From Reinekea forsetii (GTDB taxonomy: Bacteria; Pseudomonadota; Gammaproteobacteria; Pseudomonadales; Natronospirillaceae), in contig NZ_CP011797.1 in the NCBI RefSeq assembly GCF_002795845.1, forward strand, positions 186,001 to 250,000: a stretch of 64,000 nt of DNA. Reading direction: 5' to 3'. Below the pieces are notes generated by a model. The model worked only from the letters and a program-made list of their open reading frames with translations. It made no database searches and was not told the origin of the DNA. Positions within the stretch are counted from its first letter, which is position 1. Every line of letters starts with the position of its first letter. This document shows, one piece after another, positions 12,252-20,307 of this stretch. A program made the translations under genes and the position numbers.

Positions 12252-13181
12252 GTGCGTCATTCTGTTCTTTTAGCCGCCCTCTTAGGGGCTACTTCTAGTC
12301 TATTTTGGGCGGGCAATGCCATTGTCGGCAAGGTGGTGGTTGCCACGCTGCCGGCCTTTACCCTGTCTCAGTTCCGCTGGGCCTTAGCCTTCGTCCTCTT
12401 GGCGCCCTTCGGTCTGCCTCGAATTTACCGGCAATGGCATTGGTATCGTCAACATTTGCCGCGCTTAAGTCTGCTCGCATTACTCAGTGTCGGTTTCTAT
12501 AACACCTTGCAATATTGGGCATTGGAATACACCGAGCCAGTAAAGGTCGGTGCCATGTTGGCTCTAATGCCACTGTCTATTGCGGTGGTGTCGGGTTTTC
12601 TGGGCGGCCGAAAGTTGAGCGGGCTGGAGTGGCTGACCTCTATCGTTGCGGTGTTCGGTGCCGTGGTAGTGGTCAGCAATGGCCAGTGGTCGGTGTTTTT
12701 CAGTCAGCAACGCGGTTGGCTCGGCGAACTATTGATGGTCTGTGCGGTGAGCAGCTGGGCATTTTATTCGGTGCTGTTAAAGCGCTTGCCCCACGCTGGG
12801 ATTGAGCCTATCGGGCTGCTGACCTTTTTTGTCGGTGTCGGTTGCGTGTTGATCCTGCCCTTTTGGCTCTATGATGTACGCCACGAGGCGATCTTTGTGC
12901 CGCCACCGGAACTGTGGTGGTCGATAGCTTTTGTCGCAATCTTTCCATCGATTCTGTCTTTTATGTGCTGGAATAAGGCGGTCAGCCTGGCCGACCCGAC
13001 TATCGCCGGATTAATGGTGACGACGGCACCGTTATTCAACGCGATGTTGTCCATGGCCTTTCTTAACGCGCACATTTCCTTGACCCAGTGGAGTGGTATC
13101 GCGATTGTGATTGTCGGTGTAGCCTCAACCCTGCTGCTGTCGCGCCGGCAAACCGTGGTGCCAGTCCCGGCCCCGGTTTAG
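12252..13181 (+). CDS. EamA/DMT-family transporter (drug/metabolite exporter-like)
   Basis: Inner-membrane protein of 309 residues with about ten hydrophobic helices and an internal two-fold repeat of the EamA domain (roughly residues 8-138 and 152-300). The opening SLFWAGNAIVGKVV and the end-of-repeat LSGLEWLTSIVAVFGAVVVV and LTQWSGIAIVIVGVASTLLL are typical of the family. The substrate cannot be told from sequence. The start is GTG 12252 with GAGGTGG upstream. The 3' end overlaps the convergent c-di-GMP gene by four bases. Confidence 0.85.
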   Translation: MRHSVLLAALLGATSSLFWAGNAIVGKVVVATLPAFTLSQFRWALAFVLLAPFGLPRIYRQWHWYRQHLPRLSLLALLSVGFYNTLQYWALEYTEPVKVGAMLALMPLSIAVVSGFLGGRKLSGLEWLTSIVAVFGAVVVVSNGQWSVFFSQQRGWLGELLMVCAVSSWAFYSVLLKRLPHAGIEPIGLLTFFVGVGCVLILPFWLYDVRHEAIFVPPPELWWSIAFVAIFPSILSFMCWNKAVSLADPTIAGLMVTTAPLFNAMLSMAFLNAHISLTQWSGIAIVIVGVASTLLLSRRQTVVPVPAPV

Positions 13182-15802
13182 GCGCGCTTGAAGCGCTCGA
13201 GCAGTTCCTCGATCGGTTTGGGTTTGAAAAAGTAATAGCCCTGCAATTCCTCACAATCCAGTGCCGACAGAAAGACTACCTGTTCGGCACTCTCTACGCC
13301 CTCGGCGACGACTCGTAAGCCCAAGGTATGGCCCATCTTCAAAATAGCCCGCACCAGCTCATCGGATTTGATCGAGGTACCAATCGCTCGAATAAAGGTG
13401 ATATCGACCTTGAGTACATTGAGCGGCAACGATTGCAATATGCCTAAGTTGGAATAGCCGGTACCGAAGTCGTCCAGGGCAAACTTGAAACCCATGTTGC
13501 TCAGAGCCCGCATATTGTCCATCATCGCCTCGGATTCACTGCTGATTGAGTATTCGGTAATCTCCAACTCGAACTGACTGGCGCGCACCCCATATTGGCC
13601 GAGCAAGCCGGTTATCGTCGCCACCAGATGCAGATCTTCGAGCTGTTTCGGCGATAGGTTGATAGAAATGCTGAGGTTGTCGGGCAATTGATGCTGACTG
13701 TGCGCCATCATGGCAAAAACCTCTTCCAAGACCCAATAACCTATATCGGAAATCAGGGCGGTCTGTTCGGCGATCGGTATAAACTCACCTGGCGACACAA
13801 TACCCATAACCGGATCCTGCCAGCGCAATAGTGCCTCCATGCTGTGCACATGACTGGGGTGGCCGCCCGATACCCTTGGTTGGTAGACAAGGCGGAAATA
13901 GTTGTTACGGATCGCGGCGGGTAAGGTAGACAGGATTTGTTGGCGCCGTTCGTTCTCTTTGGTCAGCCGAGGCGAGTAATAACGGTAATTGCCTCGGGCA
14001 TGGGTTTTTGCCGAACTCAGCGCCGATTCGGCCATCTGCAGCAGTTGCTCATAGTCTTGTGCATCGTCGGGATACATCGATACGCCCATGGTCAGTTGGG
14101 GGTAGACATCAGCATCCAATTGGTAAGGTTCCTTAAGGCTATGTAATAATTTCTCAACAACTATTACCGATTGTTTATTTTTGTCTATATCGACCAGGGC
14201 AATGGCAAAGGTATCGCCTGAGAGCCGGGCGACACAGTCCGATTTACGCGAACCCAGAATTAGCCGTTGGGTAATCTGGATCAGCAACTCATCGCCGGCC
14301 AACTGACCGTGTTTTTCATTGACCGCGCGAAAATCATCGACGTTGATCAACAGCAGGGCCAGATGACTGTGGCGTCGAGCGCACACGGCAAGGTTCTTCT
14401 GAGTTAATTGTTTAAAGTAGTGACGGTTGGCAACACCGGTTAACGAATCGTTCGATTCAAGCTGGGCCACCTGCTCATCGCGTTTACGCAGATTGTGGAT
14501 ATCCCGGACATAACCGCTAAACCGTGTGGCATCGTTTTTTGCCAGTCGGTGCTCAAACCAACGAAACTGATCGCCAATCTTAACCCGATGCTCCAGACTC
14601 AGTTGGTCGCCATCGGCGCCCTTGAAGGCCCGAATTCTGCTCGTCGTCTTAGCTCGGTCATCCGGATGCAGCAGGGCGAGAAAATCGCTTACGGACATGT
14701 CGGCGGTTGGATAGTTCAACAGTTCCTGGAGCGGTTCACTGAGTTGAATTCGGTCGCCTTCATCGCGCCACCATGAGCCCATCTGGCCGAGTCGCTGAGC
14801 GGCCATAAGTTCGAACTCATTCTTTTGTAACGCCTTTCTCTGCTTTTCCCGCTGTAAAAAATTCAGGTGCTGCCAGCCTAGAACGAACGACAGACATAGC
14901 CAAACTGCAAACGCGCTGAGTCGGGTCACGGTATTGCTGCGGATGGCAATCTGATGCATTGCGGCCGAAGACATCGCCAGATTAATTTCAATAGCGTCGT
15001 ATTTTAGGACGCGTTTAATGGGCACCGGGTCCGTATCGGACAAGCCGCCAACTAATGAATAGGTCTGACCCGCCCCGCGCACACTTACGGCCAGGCCGGT
15101 ATCCGCTGCGCCGTCCTCTTCCAGCGCCAAGCGCAACCGATCGAGTGCCAGTACCCCGGAGATTAAGCGTTGGCCAGGCCCCGTCACCGGCTGAACGAAA
15201 ATGATGCCCGGAAAGCCCTGAAGCAGCATAACCGGTCCGATCAAGGTGCTGGTTTGGGTCATGAGTGCGCTTCGATAATAGGGTCCTTGGCCCGGTACGG
15301 CGTTTAAATCAACTCCCAGCACCGCCTGGTTTGCGCTGTTGAGTGGGTAGACTTGGCGAACCACCAAGTTCGTGGATAGCGCCACATTGAGAAAAAGATT
15401 GCGCGGCTCCGGCAATAATTGCCTTAACCAGGAATGATAAATAACGCTCTCGATATCGGCTTGTTGGGCTGCGAGAACTGCAATTGAATTCAAGATGGCA
15501 TCGTTATTAGTAAAAAATTGGCTCACGGTCTTTTCCGCCAAATCGAGGTCAGCGTTTAACGCCCGCAATGGCGCAGCTTGGGCCTTGCTTGCCAGGGCGC
15601 CTTCAAACCACTTTACAAAGGGCAACACGAGACAGGCGGCCATCAAGATTAGGCAAAGCGCTGTATTGCCGTTTCGTCTAAAAAAAACCCAGCCACAGCT
15701 GCCCAGTGCGAGCAACGCCAAGGTAGCCTCCTGCCAGACGGAATCGAGCCAGGGTATCGAGAATAGGCAGACCAAGGCCAAGCCGGTTAGCGCTCGGGTC
15801 AT
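13178..15802 (-). CDS. CHASE-PAS-GGDEF-EAL protein, probable c-di-GMP phosphodiesterase with degenerate cyclase domain
   Basis: Membrane signalling protein of 874 residues. Order: N-terminal hydrophobic helices (about 1-65); a CHASE-like periplasmic sensor (about 75-265, with VLGVDLN and GFPGIIFVQPV); a membrane helix (about 295-315); a PAS/PAC domain (about 330-450); GGDEF (about 455-610); EAL (about 625-870). The cyclase site reads RLSGDTF instead of GGD/EEF, so cyclase activity is probably lost. The EAL domain keeps MEALLRW, SINLSPKQ, ELEITEY, ALDDFGTGYSN, KVD and VAEGVE, so it should hydrolyse c-di-GMP. The degenerate GGDEF may act as a GTP sensor; that is inference. It converges on the EamA gene. 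Confidence 0.9.
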   Translation of the reverse strand: MTRALTGLALVCLFSIPWLDSVWQEATLALLALGSCGWVFFRRNGNTALCLILMAACLVLPFVKWFEGALASKAQAAPLRALNADLDLAEKTVSQFFTNNDAILNSIAVLAAQQADIESVIYHSWLRQLLPEPRNLFLNVALSTNLVVRQVYPLNSANQAVLGVDLNAVPGQGPYYRSALMTQTSTLIGPVMLLQGFPGIIFVQPVTGPGQRLISGVLALDRLRLALEEDGAADTGLAVSVRGAGQTYSLVGGLSDTDPVPIKRVLKYDAIEINLAMSSAAMHQIAIRSNTVTRLSAFAVWLCLSFVLGWQHLNFLQREKQRKALQKNEFELMAAQRLGQMGSWWRDEGDRIQLSEPLQELLNYPTADMSVSDFLALLHPDDRAKTTSRIRAFKGADGDQLSLEHRVKIGDQFRWFEHRLAKNDATRFSGYVRDIHNLRKRDEQVAQLESNDSLTGVANRHYFKQLTQKNLAVCARRHSHLALLLINVDDFRAVNEKHGQLAGDELLIQITQRLILGSRKSDCVARLSGDTFAIALVDIDKNKQSVIVVEKLLHSLKEPYQLDADVYPQLTMGVSMYPDDAQDYEQLLQMAESALSSAKTHARGNYRYYSPRLTKENERRQQILSTLPAAIRNNYFRLVYQPRVSGGHPSHVHSMEALLRWQDPVMGIVSPGEFIPIAEQTALISDIGYWVLEEVFAMMAHSQHQLPDNLSISINLSPKQLEDLHLVATITGLLGQYGVRASQFELEITEYSISSESEAMMDNMRALSNMGFKFALDDFGTGYSNLGILQSLPLNVLKVDITFIRAIGTSIKSDELVRAILKMGHTLGLRVVAEGVESAEQVVFLSALDCEELQGYYFFKPKPIEELLERFKRA

Positions 15803-16076
15803 GGCGCTAATTCCGCCGCATGAGAACTGGTACTGAAGTTAATAATATTACACCTCAAGTCAGGATCTACGCAGTCTTAAACCTATTGAACGGCCGCGCA
15901 CTTGGTTGAAGGGAAATCGCACTGGTCTGCGACCCATACCCGACACGGTTACCTGGATCGTATTCGGATTGTGAGCCCTAGGATGATGCCGAATTTGACC
16001 TACTTATTGAGTGTAGTCGAAGGCAGGTGAATCGGTAGGTCGACTGATAACCGAGGCTGAGCCTCTGGCCCCGGGT

Positions 16077-17048
16077 CTATACCAGGGGGCAGGGCGCGGA
16101 GCCCATACCGGTGCCCAACGTGAGCATCATGGCGGGGAGGTGAAATTGGAAGGCTAAGGCTGCCGCGGCGCTGTCGTGCTCCAGCAGAGCCAAGCCGGTA
16201 TAGCCGCATGCCGGTAACCATTGCCTGTCTAGAGTGCTGGCCAGATGCCGACAATCTTGGCGCAGTCTGCTGTAGATGCCGGCATGATAATCGAAGGGAT
16301 GACCGTGATCGAGGTAAGCTGCCAAGCTGATGGCCACGGCCATGGGCCCTGGCAGTTCGGCCCGAGTCTGGCGCAGGATGGCGAGCAGCTGGGGCGCTCG
16401 GATCTGGCCGTCGAGACTGAAATCGCGCACCCGCAATGTACTGAGCATTTCGAGGCGATTACCATAGCGATGGGCAATAGCCCTTTTAATGGCCGTTGCG
16501 CCGAAATCGAGCACCAATAGTTCGTCTGGACTTCGGTAGGTCTGGGCCAGACCATAGAGCGCCGTATCGCCCCCCCAAGGAGAACAAATCACCGACAGGT
16601 CGGCTAGTCGCCCCGCCACTGCACTGGCCAGATGGATACCGAACTGCTGACTGCTAAGGCCCCCGGCGATCACTAGGGTCTGCACCCGCTGCCAATGTCG
16701 GCTGAGCGCCTGCTGAAAGATAGTACCCTGTTGCCAAGGGGCATAATGGCGTGCGCTGTGGACCACCACAGCAAGACGCTGGGCAAAGATATCCACTGTG
16801 CATCGATCCCTGGGTCGGTCGGCATTAAAATGGCTTAAAAAGACGCGCGGTTGGCCCTGGCTGCTGTGGCCCTGGGCGTCTAATAGACCGATCAAGGCAT
16901 GGCGAGACATTAGCTGATAGGCGGTCAGGTTGGCTGTGCCGCACAGTGGATCATCACTGGCTAAGCGGTCGCTGGACACCGCCATGCTATTGAGTGAGCC
17001 ATCTGGCGTCATGAAAAAGGGCGCAGCGATCAATCGTGTGTTAAGCAT
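16077..17048 (-). CDS. Unrecognised protein with actin/sugar-kinase (ASKHA)-like motifs
   Basis: A 323-residue protein I do not recognise. Two segments resemble nucleotide-binding motifs of the actin/hexokinase/Hsp70 fold: LLVLDFGATAIKRAIAHRYG near the middle (phosphate-1-like, as in ROK kinases) and MLTLGTGMGSAPCPL at the very C-terminus (phosphate-2 or adenosine-like glycine turn). In true ROK kinases the first motif lies near the N-terminus; here about 165 residues precede it, with a possible first domain containing LVIAGGLSSQQFG. There is no signal peptide or membrane segment. I use ATG 17048; an upstream TTG at 17075 gives an additional, unlikely N-terminus. It is divergent from the SRPBCC gene. 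The sugar-kinase suggestion is weak. Confidence 0.6.
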   Translation of the reverse strand: MLNTRLIAAPFFMTPDGSLNSMAVSSDRLASDDPLCGTANLTAYQLMSRHALIGLLDAQGHSSQGQPRVFLSHFNADRPRDRCTVDIFAQRLAVVVHSARHYAPWQQGTIFQQALSRHWQRVQTLVIAGGLSSQQFGIHLASAVAGRLADLSVICSPWGGDTALYGLAQTYRSPDELLVLDFGATAIKRAIAHRYGNRLEMLSTLRVRDFSLDGQIRAPQLLAILRQTRAELPGPMAVAISLAAYLDHGHPFDYHAGIYSRLRQDCRHLASTLDRQWLPACGYTGLALLEHDSAAAALAFQFHLPAMMLTLGTGMGSAPCPLV

Positions 17049-17107
17049 CCTGATAGTCTCTGTTAGACTGAACAAAAGGGCAATGGCCTAAGGAGCGCGA
17101 ATCCATT

Positions 17108-17542
17108 ATGACCACACTTTTCCATGAAATAGAAGTGGTAACCTCGCCCGATCGAGTCTGGGCTCTGTTGACGACCCGAGCGGGATTAAATCGCTGGTGG
17201 CCTGGAGAAATCTTTATCCAGGGGGGGGACAGCTGGCGCCTGCAACAGATCGACCGTGATATGCCACTGGTCTTTAAGGTCGTCGAAGAGGTTCCCGATC
17301 AAGTCCTGGAATGGCTTTGTACACAGGGTGCAGAAGATTGGCATAATACTCTGGTGCATTGGCGCATTGAGCGCCGAGCAGCCAAGCTGCGACTGATTGT
17401 CGAACACCGTGATCTGCGTAAAACGCCCGCAGAATTGGCCCGATTGAACACCCAATGGGGTGTCTGGGTCGATCGGATTGGTCACCAACTGCATCAAGAA
17501 ATAGACACTATGGACGATAAGGATCTCAATGCCTGGACCTAA
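17108..17542 (+). CDS. SRPBCC (START/AHSA1-like) domain protein
   Basis: Soluble protein of 144 residues with the helix-grip fold used for binding hydrophobic ligands or as an Hsp90-activator-like domain. The opening EIEVVTSPDRVWALLTT followed by LNRWWPGE is the characteristic start of SRPBCC proteins, and RLIVEHRDL plus the C-terminal long helix (NTQWGVWVDRIGHQLHQEI) complete the fold. The ligand is unknown. Its 3' end overlaps the next gene by 14 bases, suggesting co-translation with the pseudouridine synthase. Neither partner explains the other's role. Confidence 0.8.
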   Translation: MTTLFHEIEVVTSPDRVWALLTTRAGLNRWWPGEIFIQGGDSWRLQQIDRDMPLVFKVVEEVPDQVLEWLCTQGAEDWHNTLVHWRIERRAAKLRLIVEHRDLRKTPAELARLNTQWGVWVDRIGHQLHQEIDTMDDKDLNAWT

Positions 17543-18335
17543 AGCTGACATTAATTTAGACGAGCCGGAGGTCAATCTCGACCCGGACGATACGCCTTCC
17601 AACCTCAGTGAGGCGAGCGCCGAGCCAGGTGATAAGGCCAGCGATTTGGCCTCAACCAATACCGCTGTGGCGCAAAATTCGTCCAGCCTCATCGGCTTGG
17701 CGGATCAACAGCCGTCAATTGTTGCCGATCACCCGGACTTTTGGGTCGTTAATAAACCGATAGGTTGGACAGTGCAGCGCGACGAGCAGGCGCCCAGCGT
17801 GCTGCAATGGCTGGAAGAAACCTATGGTGCCAAGGTGTATCCGGTCCATCGGCTCGACAAACCCACGTCGGGCCTGTTGCTGGTGGCCAAAACTACGGTT
17901 GGCAACCGAGCGTTGAGTCAGGCCTTTGCACAGCGCGGTATTGAAAAAACTTATTTGGCCTTGAGTGATAAGAAACCCCTGAAAAAACAGGGCTGGGTTA
18001 AGGGTGATATGGCCGTAAGTCGGCGTAGCCAGTGGAAGCTATTGCGTACCGTGGCCAATCCGGCGATCACCCAATTCACCAGTTCCCTATTAGCGAACGG
18101 TTTGCGCGGCTTTATTCTGCACCCGAAGACCGGCAAGACCCATCAACTGCGCGTGGCATTGAAGTCGCTCGGCTGCCCCATATTGGGCGACAGCCTCTAT
18201 GCCGGCACCGCCGCCGATCGGGTCTATTTGCACGCCTGGAAGATTGCCTTTCAATTCCAGGACATCCAACATGCCTATCAGGTCGATCCGACCGACGGCC
18301 TGTTTGGTGCTTGGCAGCTGGAGCAAAACGGATGA
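17529..18335 (+). CDS. RluA-family RNA pseudouridine synthase
   Basis: Isomerises uridine to pseudouridine in RNA. It has 268 residues. After an acidic, low-complexity N-terminal stretch of about 65 residues rich in Asp, Glu, Ser and Ala, the catalytic domain begins near ADHPDFWVVNKPIGWTVQRD. Motif II with the catalytic aspartate is VHRLDKPTSGLLLVAKT, and the C-terminal HPKTGKTHQLRVALKSLG is the RluA signature. No S4 domain is seen. The short form resembles the TIGR01621-type synthases of unknown RNA target. ATG 17529 lies inside the previous gene; a later start would remove the acidic tail without touching the enzyme. Confidence 0.85.
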   Translation: MPGPKADINLDEPEVNLDPDDTPSNLSEASAEPGDKASDLASTNTAVAQNSSSLIGLADQQPSIVADHPDFWVVNKPIGWTVQRDEQAPSVLQWLEETYGAKVYPVHRLDKPTSGLLLVAKTTVGNRALSQAFAQRGIEKTYLALSDKKPLKKQGWVKGDMAVSRRSQWKLLRTVANPAITQFTSSLLANGLRGFILHPKTGKTHQLRVALKSLGCPILGDSLYAGTAADRVYLHAWKIAFQFQDIQHAYQVDPTDGLFGAWQLEQNG

Positions 18336-18387
18336 TATTCGCCTCGCAGCATGGCCCAATCCACCGCGCAACAGTGTCGGATTTCGC

Positions 18388-19818
18388 TTGACGGCTTGGC
18401 TACTGGACCATCAAACGGCGCTGTTGATCGCCGCCGCCTTAAGTTTGTCCGGGCTGCTGGCGGGGATAGCCTGGGTTCGGTTGGTAGAGCGCTTACGTCT
18501 GGCGCAAAACCAGGTCGACTCGCTGGTGCAGAGTTTGGGCGAAAGCCGGGTGCAGGCGGCCGGATACCGAGGTCAGCTGCAGCAGGTTGAGCGCTTACAG
18601 GAGCAGCTGCAAGAACGCGATGAACAGTTGGATGAGCAGCGCGAGCGTCTGGGTCATGTGCAGAGCCAGCTGACCGATATTCATGCCCGAGCCGACAGCG
18701 CAGCCCAGCATCATAGCGCTCAATTGGCCCTGCTGAACGATAATAAGAACCAACTCAAGCAGGAGTTTTCGGTGCTCGCCAATGAGTTGTTCGAGGCAAA
18801 AAATCAGAAGTTTAACGAACAATCGCAGCAGTCGATGTCGGCTTTGCTCGACCCGTTCCAGAAACAGATCGACCAGTTTCGCCAACGTGTCGACACGATC
18901 CACAGTCAGGACATCGAGGGCCGCAGTCAATTAGCGAGTCAGTTGACGATGTTGCGCGAGATGAATAACCAGCTCAATCAACAGGCCCATGATTTAACCA
19001 AGGCACTTAAGGGCGATAAAAAGCTTCAGGGCAACTGGGGTGAATTGCAGGTTGAGCGAATTCTGGAAACATCAGGCCTCTACAAGGGCCGGGAATACGA
19101 GCGCGAGGCCAGCTTCAAGGATGCCGACGGGCAGAATAAACGACCCGACTTTATTATTAAGCTGCCCGATAACAAACATATTATTATTGACAGCAAGGTC
19201 AGTCTTAACGCCTACCAACGAGCCGTAGCGGCTGAAGACGAGGCCACGCGCGAGGCCGCGATTCGCGATCATGTGGCCGCGACGCGGAGCCATATTCGCA
19301 GTCTGAGCGGTAAGAATTATCCGGGTCTGGATGGCCTCAATGCGCCTGATTTCGTATTGATGTTTATGCCCGTCGAGAGCGCCTTCGTGGCCGCCTTCGA
19401 AGCCGACCCTCAGCTGTTTAATGATGCCTTTGAACGTCATATAGTCATAGTCACCCCGACCACCCTATTGGCAACCTTGCGTACGGTCGCCAACCTGTGG
19501 GCATTGGAGCGTCAAAATCTCAATGCCAAGGAATTGTTTAAGTTGGCCGGTAAGATTCACGATAAGCTCAGTGTCTTTGGTGGCAAGATGGACAAGCTCG
19601 GCAGTCAACTCGATACCGCGGGTAAAACCTGGCACGAAGCCATCGGCAGCATCCGCGACGGGCGAGGTTCCATGGTCAGCTATGTGCGCCGCCTGCAAGA
19701 GTTGGGCGCACCGACCAGTCGGCCCTTGCCGGCCTCGCTCGCCGACCGCGATGCCCTCGATGACGCATCAGAGGACGCGACCGATGCGCCAGATGAGTCC
19801 GGCGAACGCGGCGACTAA
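18388..19818 (+). CDS. rmuC: DNA recombination protein RmuC homologue
   Basis: RmuC-family protein, linked genetically to limiting recombination at inverted repeats; it has a nuclease-like fold and its chemistry is not settled. Order: one N-terminal membrane helix (TALLIAAALSLSGLLAGIAWV), a long coiled coil of about 150 residues rich in Gln and Glu, then the conserved RmuC domain with LQGNWGELQVERILE, RPDFIIKLPD, IIIDSKVSLNAY, FMPVESAF and VTPTTLLATLRTVA. No ATG fits: the frame is open back to 18199, inside the previous gene. TTG 18388 gives a sensible N-terminus just before the membrane helix, so it is my choice, with an uncertain ribosome site. It converges with the DUF4404 gene. Confidence 0.88.
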   Translation: MTAWLLDHQTALLIAAALSLSGLLAGIAWVRLVERLRLAQNQVDSLVQSLGESRVQAAGYRGQLQQVERLQEQLQERDEQLDEQRERLGHVQSQLTDIHARADSAAQHHSAQLALLNDNKNQLKQEFSVLANELFEAKNQKFNEQSQQSMSALLDPFQKQIDQFRQRVDTIHSQDIEGRSQLASQLTMLREMNNQLNQQAHDLTKALKGDKKLQGNWGELQVERILETSGLYKGREYEREASFKDADGQNKRPDFIIKLPDNKHIIIDSKVSLNAYQRAVAAEDEATREAAIRDHVAATRSHIRSLSGKNYPGLDGLNAPDFVLMFMPVESAFVAAFEADPQLFNDAFERHIVIVTPTTLLATLRTVANLWALERQNLNAKELFKLAGKIHDKLSVFGGKMDKLGSQLDTAGKTWHEAIGSIRDGRGSMVSYVRRLQELGAPTSRPLPASLADRDALDDASEDATDAPDESGERGD

Positions 19819-19829
19819 GCCCGCCTAGG

Positions 19830-20084
19830 CTAGATGCCGATGGCGGCTAGGGTCTCGAGAATGTTTTTCGCCACGGCCGCGCTCTTGGGATGATCCGACT
19901 CCAGATCTTCAATCAGTGTTTGCACCGATTGGCGCAGACTCTGATCGACCGGATCGGGTTCATCGACGGCATGAATATGATACTGAATGTGATCCATGAG
20001 CATTTTTTGCTGTGCACTGGCCTCACCTTCGGGTAAATGATCGCGTAGGCGTTGGAACAGACTTTTTAATTCTTGTTTTGGCAT
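19830..20084 (-). CDS. DUF4404-family small protein
   Basis: Soluble acidic protein of 84 residues. The pattern ELKSLFQRLRDHLPEG at the start, the central VDQSLRQSVQTLIEDLESDHPKSA and the C-terminal NILETLAAIGI match the DUF4404 family as I know it; no function is established for the family. It is probably a short helical bundle. AAGGA lies about 10 bases before the ATG. It is transcribed away from tldD across a 223-base spacer and converges on rmuC with 11 bases between stops. Confidence 0.8.
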   Translation of the reverse strand: MPKQELKSLFQRLRDHLPEGEASAQQKMLMDHIQYHIHAVDEPDPVDQSLRQSVQTLIEDLESDHPKSAAVAKNILETLAAIGI

Positions 20085-20144
20085 AACGAAGTGTCCTTGT
20101 CTGAGTCTCCCTTTAATATAGCAAAGATTGGCTCAAACACTATT

Positions 20145-20231
20145 CCATATATGGCTTTGTTGCCTCGAGCCAGAGCGATCTGATCGCCCAATGTCAGCAG
20201 CCCATTGAGGTAAATGTTTGTACAATGGGCT
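20145..20231. promoter_or_regulatory. Palindromes in the DUF4404-tldD divergent spacer
   Basis: Two symmetrical elements lie between the divergent genes. CCATATATGG at 20145-20154 is a perfect 10-bp palindrome. AGCCCATTG at 20199-20207 and CAATGGGCT at 20223-20231 form a perfect 9-bp inverted repeat around a 15-base centre, 77 bases before the tldD start. They could be operators or a leader hairpin. No clear -35/-10 pair was assigned. Confidence 0.3.
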
Positions 20232-20307
20232 ATTAAGGACCCATTTGCCTTTGCTAAGGTACGGCTTCCGTCGCCCCGTTGCCACGCTATTTTGTCCAGG
20301 AGAGCCC

